From assembly GCF_032884065.1 (NCBI RefSeq), contig NC_088871.1:17852472-17916471 (forward strand): 64,000 nt of DNA, written 5' to 3'. The stretch is from Artemia franciscana. Lineage: Eukaryota; Arthropoda; Branchiopoda; Anostraca; Artemiidae. A model generated the notes under the pieces. The model made no database searches and was not told where the DNA came from. It saw nothing but the letters and a program-made list of their open reading frames with translations. The position numbers and the translations under genes are program-made. Shown here piece after piece: positions 58,155 through 64,000 of this stretch (position 1 is the stretch's first letter; every line of letters starts with the position of its first letter).

Positions 58155-60900
58155 CGCCAGTGGCGGCACGCCGCCAGCCACCGCGAATTTTTTTGGTGGT
58201 GCGACGTCGAAAAGTGATCGGCGCCGCGCCGTCAGTTGATCGAGTTTCTGATAATTAAATTGGAAACTTAAGGTTTGGAAACTTAATCGGTATCAGGTTT
58301 GATCGGAATTTGGTCCACAATTCCTTTTATCTTCATTACCATATCCTAAACCTCGGACAAAATAAGCATAAGACATCAATTTTAATTTTTCAAACATTCT
58401 TATAATTCAAATGATGGACAGCGAGACCTTAAACTGCCTGATAATTGAATGAATCCGACAAAATGGGTAACTTAAAATTTAATTCAAATTAAGCTCTAAA
58501 ACTTGAACTAAACAAATTTACATGCACCATAAATCCATGGCTAATTTATGTAACATCAATGGAGTCTGATGTATATATCTTACTTTATGTCTGAATTTCC
58601 TGGTCTTGCAACCTGCATTTCACTTCTTTGACTATCCTACCCCTCAACCCCTCTCTTTCTACACTACAGAAGCTATTATTTCTCATCGCTTCAAGATTAA
58701 GTCATCTTACATATGATAATATAAAAGTTTTAAAATTACATATTTTAACCAACTCCTTTGAGGATGAAACAGCTTATTTTTTCTCCTTCCCATATGAGCA
58801 ATTAAGGTACTGTGGTTGTGGACATACTTGAACATGGTGGGTAAGCATACCATAAGATCAAAGTTTTACTTTAGCGTATAGGATTCAATATTTGATTTCT
58901 TTTTTTTCTTTTTTTACATAGCCAATTTTCAGAAAGTTAGCATGTCGTTTTTTAAGAACAGTTTTTTCCTGAGTGTAAGAAGAATAAGAGGCAACATTTT
59001 GCAAAGAAAAGCTTTTATATAAAAAGAGGCAAGATCTTATAAAGAAAAGTATTCGTTATAATTATATTATTAAATGTATTCGTAATATATTAATAAATTT
59101 TTAATTCTGGCTTTAAATTTCAGAACTTAATCTGAAAAAGTGTTGAATTTCCTATTTTGTCAATTCTCAGGGAGTTTAAGGAGCCAGAATTAATTTCACA
59201 ACAGTTATCTAGAAATAAACTCTAGCACTTTCCTTTAAAGCTTTGACAAGTTTGTAGTTACCATGCATAAAAGTAAGCTTGTTTACACGGTGTGGAGCCA
59301 ACATAGAACGCATAGTAGTGACAATTAGTCCACCACCATTCAAAACTCTTTCTGCTGCGGAACGTGTTGCCGGCTACGATAGAAGTCTTTTTGCAAAAGC
59401 TGCAATCCATGATAGCTGAATAGAATATATTTTTCAGAAGGCAATGGTTGGAAGGATTGCATCAACTAGGACAGGATCTTTTTAACTCCTGGCTTGGGCC
59501 GCCAAGGCCAGATATAAATTGACTTTACACCAAATCACATCATCATTTTCATCCTGTTCTGCATCATCGCTCTCACACATTTATATGATCAAGCATCCTC
59601 CTTTTTTTATGTATGATAATGAGGAAATTTAGAGTTTCTCCTCTTCTGAAAAAATCCACTAACCATATTCACACAACTAATTGGGGCAGCTGATCCACTG
59701 ACAGCACGAGAGATTACAACCTCCTTTCATGTTTTTCAAGGGCCCTCTCCTTTTTGTACAAAAGAATTTCTACTGCACTAAAATGCTTACCACAATTTGA
59801 AGTGGAGGGACCTGGAGGGTTGATTGGAAAAATTCCGTTCACAGGAGTTGTGATAAAGTACCTTACATCAATCACTAGTACTAGAGTCTTAACCATTTTG
59901 AACAAGAATTCCCTTCTTGTCAGTGAACCATCAAGAAGGTTCAGATGCTCATCAGTTTCTTTTATCTTGAGTGTTTCGAAGTCAAAAAAGTGCAGCTGGC
60001 ACCATGAGATGGGAAGTGAAAGGCAAACATGTTTTTCATCTTTTCTTCTAGAATCAAAATACAGCTTCTATCATTTGGTTGCTCAAAAGCCCCAACTGTA
60101 GTAGAAAATTTGATAGTAGAAAGCAAAGGTCAGGCATCAGTTCATATTCCTCATCGTCTAGAGCGAGACCTTGTTTCCCAGTAATTACACAGAACACTTG
60201 CCAGAGGGCCTTTGTATTGAATAATTACTTGGCATCATACTCTATGTTGCATTCCATCTTGTGGGCAAATTCATTCTCAGGGACTGTATCATTCATATCT
60301 TGGTAACATAAGAGACAGATGATCTGCAACCTGCACAATGGGCAACTGAGCATCAGCGTCATGAGCCTAATATAAATAAAAAAAAAAATTAAGGAATTAA
60401 TCTCAGTTTTAAATTCTAATTTTTTTTGAGAAGGTTGTTAGGAAGACAAAGAATTTTTTTCATAATTTTAGTTCTTCCACTTTGTACATGCTTCCATGTG
60501 CATATGTAAAAAAGAAGCATGTACATACGTTAAAATCTTGTTCTAAGGATTTTGTAGAATAGCTGCCTTTTTTGGATATTGTAAAGCATTCATAAATAAG
60601 GTATTCGAGGAATATCATGGCTAGTCGAAACTAATTTTAATTAGAAAGTATTACATTGTAGCAAAGAGAACAGAAACAAGCGAATGATAATCTAAAGTCC
60701 ATTGTTGATCAGAAAATACAAAATATTTTGAGGGGATCCAAAATTTTTGCATGTAGCATTATATATTAGATTTTGCATTATATTAGCTTCTTGATAATCT
60801 CAGAAAATAATTCCGCTCTTCAAATTTGCGGCGGCACGCCACCGCCGACCGTACAGTGGTGGCGTTGGCGCGTTGAAGCCTTTTCGGCAGGGCTTTGGGG
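58155..60900 (-). mobile_element. hAT-superfamily DNA transposon, decayed
   Basis: GC-rich ends stand out from the AT-rich surroundings: the left end has CAGTGGCGGCACGCCGCCA (from about 58159), and the right end has 'gcggcggcacgccaccgcc' (about 60829-60847), an imperfect inverted match. The interior carries a minus-strand hAT transposase pseudogene. The right terminus may extend to about 60900, where 'cagtggtggcgttggcgc' repeats the theme. No clear eight-base target duplication was found. Confidence 0.7.
59220..60330 (-). pseudogene. hAT transposase pseudogene
   Basis: The best motif is at about 59230-59370 on the minus strand: PATRSAAERVLNGGGLIVTT and LAPHRVNKLTFMHGNYKL. It corresponds to the hAT C-terminal dimerisation signature 'ATSA.SERVFS..G.I.T..R..L....V..L.FL..N'. 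Upstream frames (59714-59905 and 59754-60100 read in reverse) carry pieces such as GKHFSAVEILLYKKERALEK. Several stops and shifts break the gene. Confidence 0.72.
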
Positions 60901-61015
60901 ACTATATCTACAGTAGAAAATAATAGAAAAAACTAGCTTAATCAAAATACGAAAAAAAAACAAAGATAATACACTCGCTAGAACAAACAGACAAAAATAA
61001 AGCTCACATTCAAAT
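60901..61015. other. Spacer, no feature recognised
   Basis: AT-rich sequence between the hAT element and a small hairpin. Confidence 0.4.
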
Positions 61016-61095
61016 AAAAATCCAAAAAAGCACGTCACAAAGAGCTAAACCATAAATCTTGGTCTTGTGCTTTGTGACGTGATTTTTGGATTTTT
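61016..61095. repeat. Near-perfect small hairpin (26-base arms, 27-base loop)
   Basis: The left arm 61016-61042 (with 'aaaagcacgtcacaaag') and the right arm 61070-61095 ('ctttgtgacgtgattttt') pair with one gap. Could be a small MITE end-pair or a transcribed hairpin. Confidence 0.7.
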
Positions 61096-61159
61096 GTCCT
61101 GCCACGCCAGCAATTTGTGATTGCAGCGCAAATTGGCCGTTAAGGCGCTTAAGCGTTCT

Positions 61160-61235
61160 TCTATCTCCCTCTTTCTCTCTCTCTCTCTTTTTTTTCTCTC
61201 TCTCTCTCTCTCTTTTTCTCTCTCTTTCTTTTTTA
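61160..61235. repeat. CT-rich polypyrimidine tract
   Basis: About 75 bases of CT/TTTC repeats. The Arg/Glu-rich minus frame over it is an artefact. Confidence 0.85.
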
Positions 61236-62480
61236 TTTAAAAAGGGGACAGAACTCAAAGGTTAATTCAAACGAATTCTCTGGTTTATGATTAATGGTTT
61301 GACATGATCTTCCTTGGAAAAAAGAAGAAAAATGACTACGGCTCCATGATCGCCTTTAGAAAAAAACGATATTTCGTTTTTTTAGGCAAATAATTGACAT
61401 CTCCGTTTTAGGGACATACTATTCTCGGACATACTAAATTGAATAATCTACCTTTCATTAATGTATTTCTACATCCGGTGGGTGTTTTCCTCCCTTTACG
61501 AAATTAGGCTATGAACTTTTGATTAGCAGCTTTAGGCTTCCTACATTTTGTAAATTTGGGACCAGCTTAAAAATTATACTGTTTGAAATAAATACTGCTT
61601 TTGAAATAACATTCGTCGGTTACTATTGGAAAATGTCTCCCTTCACTAATTGTTAACTACCATAAGCAGTTTGATAGAAATGGTCTTAACATGTTAAATA
61701 TCAGTTTTGAACTTAAGGTTTTCCGTCTCCTATCTTGCTTTCAACTTTTTAGTTATCTAGGCAAAGTTCAAATCTTATAGAATTATTTTCAACAAGGAAT
61801 TCGGGAGGAGGCTGAGGATTTCCACTATATTGCATAATATCTACTGATTTTGTGTTTTATCCTCACTTTTTACTTCCAATAGAAAAGGTACTACGGTTTT
61901 GCGAATATTGCCACACGACTTAATCTGTTAAAATGATTAGTCAGGTACCTAAATATAGGGCACACACAAGAACTTATTTCCGCGGACCAAGTTGAAAAAG
62001 AAAAGCAACAAATTTGAATTAGATACATATTATGATAGTTTATGGAGATAATTACTTTGCACAATTTCCTAGGGCAACTTCAATGTTTCATTTTGAAACA
62101 ATCACCAGCAAAAATAAACAAAAGTAAAAACTGTAACAGCACTTAAATTATTCTTTTTTATTTTTCATGCCGAGGGTGTAGAAACTTGTTGTATGCTATT
62201 CTTGTGGGGGTCTGTGTTCGGTGGTTGATTGGTTGACTCTTTTTCTCTCTCAGATGTTGCTTTTTTAAAGTCGTGCAAAAGTTTAAACTAAACTGGATGA
62301 ATAAGTAAAATCTTTATAAAAGTTGAGCCCTCCAAATTGACAGAAAAGTCTCCTAGACTTTCGAAATCCTCGAAATCTTTCGAGGGGGAGGGCGACATCT
62401 CTGGGAGACAGAAATATAGTTAAAACAAACAAACAATAGGCGAAATATATGGAAATTACGATATATTATAGGAAAAGGGT
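61236..62480. other. Intergenic sequence, no confident feature
   Basis: 61440-61680 holds words resembling the foldback 3' region ('gtgttttcctccctttacga', 'ggctatgaacttttgattag', 'cggttactattggaaaatg', 'actaccataagcagtttga'), so a very decayed foldback tail is likely there. Confidence 0.45.
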
Positions 62481-62484
62481 AGGA

Positions 62485-62675
62485 AATTATAAGGCTTCTT
62501 GTGTGGTGGGGGTGGCCGGATCGAAAGCCCTCCCTGAAGCTATTTGCTTGAAGTATTGCCGTCTAACTGCTGAATAATAAGGCAAGTCAACAAACTCCGA
62601 ATCAATTTCTTTCAAGAAATCACGGAACTGACGATGGTTGAGTGCACGAGATCTAATGAAATTAACCACAGAAAC
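62485..62675 (-). pseudogene. Fragment of a ZBED5/GTF2IRD2-type hAT transposase
   Basis: A 60-codon minus frame reads VNFIRSRALNHRQFRDFL, then EIDSEFVDLPYYSAVR. These residues closely resemble the 'VN.IR..ALNHRQF..FL.E...E..DLPYH.EVRWLS' block of hAT-derived proteins found in many animals. Sequence then diverges (QYFKQIASGRAFDP), so the homology ends where 'WLS.G.VL' is expected. An isolated fragment in no larger element I can see. Confidence 0.7.
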
Positions 62676-63400
62676 AACAGGTTTACTGAGTCAGCAGCTC
62701 TTTATCGCAACTCTCAAGCTTAAAATGTTCATAATTTATCACTCTTTAAATGGTTAAGGTTAAGACCGTTATAATTCTAGTTTGTTAAAATAATGTACAA
62801 GCAGAGAGAACTTGATGTGTGTCTTTTGTTCAATTTTATATCTCCTTATCACCTAGTTAAGAAATTGCTTGGGCGTAAAGTCCGAAGGCAAGACCCCTTC
62901 TCGAAATGCCTTGGGAGGGACTCAGTCCCCAAGAAACTTTGGGGTTTCCCCTGAATATTCTTAGATACCTAAAAATAAACATTATTTTGGGACCATCCCC
63001 CCCCCTTGAAGAAATTGAATCTCTGTGCCTAACGAAACTGACATTTTTCCTACACCCAACTTTTTCCAGTTATGATCTAATATCGATTGCCCCAAGTAAT
63101 ATTAAAAAAAAATAAATACATTATTCTGTAAGTTGTTAAGGTCCCTATCAAACAAGTGTTTTTTACCAATTTAGAAGTCAAATTTCTTATAATAACACCT
63201 TTGCTATTAAAAGAAGTGAATAAGTTCCCCTTTCTGTTCCTATGACAAAGACCCAAAGTGCTAAGTTATCTTCTTGATTTCAAATAAAAGGCTCATTTTC
63301 TAATCATTCTCTTAAGTATCCCTAATATGTCAAATTTCGCGCCTCTCTCTCTCTTCCAACCAATCACAATCGAGGAGTAAAAAAGCCTGCGGCAGTTTTG
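62676..63400. other. Intergenic sequence upstream of the putative secreted-peptide gene
   Basis: A foldback-like piece at about 62870-63000 ('tgggaccatccccccccc') is possible but unclear. Otherwise no feature. Confidence 0.35.
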
Positions 63401-63404
63401 AGAA

Positions 63405-63411
63405 TATATAT
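63405..63411 (+). promoter_or_regulatory. Candidate TATA box for the putative secreted-peptide gene
   Basis: TATATAT sits about 62 bases before the ATG at 63473, leaving room for a start site about 30 bases downstream and a short leader. (AT)n sequence is common in this window, so this is weak evidence alone. Confidence 0.3.
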
Positions 63412-63472
63412 CTTGTCAAGAATTAAGAAATGATTCCACTAATACAGGGTAATCTGCAGAGATTACACCATA

Positions 63473-63563
63473 ATGCCTCGAACTTTTTTAATATTCATCT
63501 TGGCTGTAGTTATAGGAACATTTAACGGGATTAGCTGTCAAAGGGATGCTAAAAGGTTTGCAG
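63473..63563 (+). CDS. Putative first coding exon of a secreted peptide gene (3' runs off window)
   Basis: ATG at 63473 opens 30 codons ending one base before a GTAATA donor at 63564. The residues MPRTFLIFILAVVIGTFNG form a signal peptide: Arg near the N-terminus, a hydrophobic core of about 12 residues, then small or polar residues to Cys22. After it comes SCQRDAKRFAG with a Lys-Arg pair at residues 27-28, a possible processing site. A TATATAT box lies about 62 bases upstream of the ATG. I recognise no family; the rest of the protein would lie beyond the next intron, outside the window. It could be chance, but signal peptide, TATA box and donor together make a gene start plausible. Confidence 0.45.
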
Positions 63564-63711
63564 GTAATAGCTCACGTTTTTCTTTTCCTAAATAGCTTTA
63601 GAAATAGGAAATATTTTCACAGTCCAACCGAACTCAATATCACAATCCCAAGATTCTTTGTATAATTTATCTGCTTTAATAAGAAGTAAAGAACACGGTA
63701 CTAAACTTTAC

Positions 63712-63863
63712 AGGAGTGGCCGTTCTAGGCCTAGGGGGGGGGGCAGCAGCCCTACCCAGTATTTTCCAACATCTTACATTAATTTCTTTTTATTTTATAT
63801 TTTTACACTTCTATGGTTTTCCTTGCCCTCCCACAGATTATGAGGCCTAGAACCGCTACTGCT
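63712..63863. mobile_element. Small MITE-like element
   Basis: About 150 bases bounded by inverted repeats: 'agtggccgttctaggcct' at 63715-63732 and 'aggcctagaaccgctact' at 63843-63860, pairing at 16 of 18 positions. The interior has a G run and AT-rich sequence. It lies in the putative first intron of the secreted-peptide gene. A hAT-like 'agtggc' end is suggestive only. Confidence 0.6.
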
Positions 63864-64000
63864 TTGCAGTCCCTACCGGTGTTGCTGATCTCCGTTTCGT
63901 GGCCGTTCAGCCAAGAATTTAAACGGAGGGTTGAGTGCCAGTCATCCTGTACTTTTTGCACACCCTTCCTGTTTATCTTTCCTGCATTTCTCCAGGTACC

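Noticed and set aside
61010..61258. Arg/Glu/Lys-rich minus-strand frame
   Set aside because: Translation of a CT-rich simple-sequence tract.

Overview
This is eukaryotic, AT-rich, intron-rich DNA dominated by transposable elements. It has spliceosomal introns of 1.5 to 16 kb, long (AT)n tracts and remnants of Penelope-like, Gypsy, LINE, hAT and SINE elements. There are no operons or prokaryotic genes. The single confident host gene is an animal DmX-like/Rabconnectin-3A gene. The mix of LINE, Penelope-like and foldback repeats suggests an invertebrate, probably an arthropod and possibly a crustacean; I hold that species guess weakly because it rests on general recall.

Host gene. The 3' part of a DMXL/Rbcn-3A gene runs on the + strand from 8054 to a stop at 53906. 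Seven coding exons can be joined (8054-8178, 24356-24518, 28163-28223, 33284-33489, 46800-46944, 48400-48623, 53703-53906). All junctions use AG/GT and all phases agree. They give 375 residues covering the C-terminal WD40 domain. Upstream exons lie outside the window. Coding sequence is only 1,128 of 45,853 bases; the rest is introns filled with mobile DNA. A second possible gene begins at 63473 with a signal-peptide exon that runs into a GT donor.

Layout. 1-1010 holds AGT-rich repeat units. 1050-4540 is a satellite-like tandem array. 5071-8002 is a DNA transposon with very long terminal inverted repeats, ending about 50 bases before the first recognised exon. Intron 1 (8179-24355) holds a LINE scrap, a second copy of the AGT/satellite repeat split by a 2.4 kb Gypsy element with intact LTRs and target duplication, two copies of a composite foldback element, and an APE-type LINE. 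Introns 2 and 3 carry (AT)n tracts, a tRNA-derived SINE, a LINE fragment, a 150-bp-armed inverted repeat and a tRNA-Lys-like pseudogene. Intron 4 (33490-46799) carries a Penelope-like element with pseudo-LTRs, an inverted truncated partner and hammerhead-like motifs, then more foldback elements and LINE fragments. Intron 6 has a minus-strand LINE. Downstream of the gene are a decayed hAT transposon, a second hAT-like fragment and small inverted-repeat elements.

The most interesting material is (i) the Penelope-like element with three hammerhead-like motifs, (ii) the composite foldback family present in several states of decay, and (iii) the tandem satellite whose unit matches the internal core of that foldback family.
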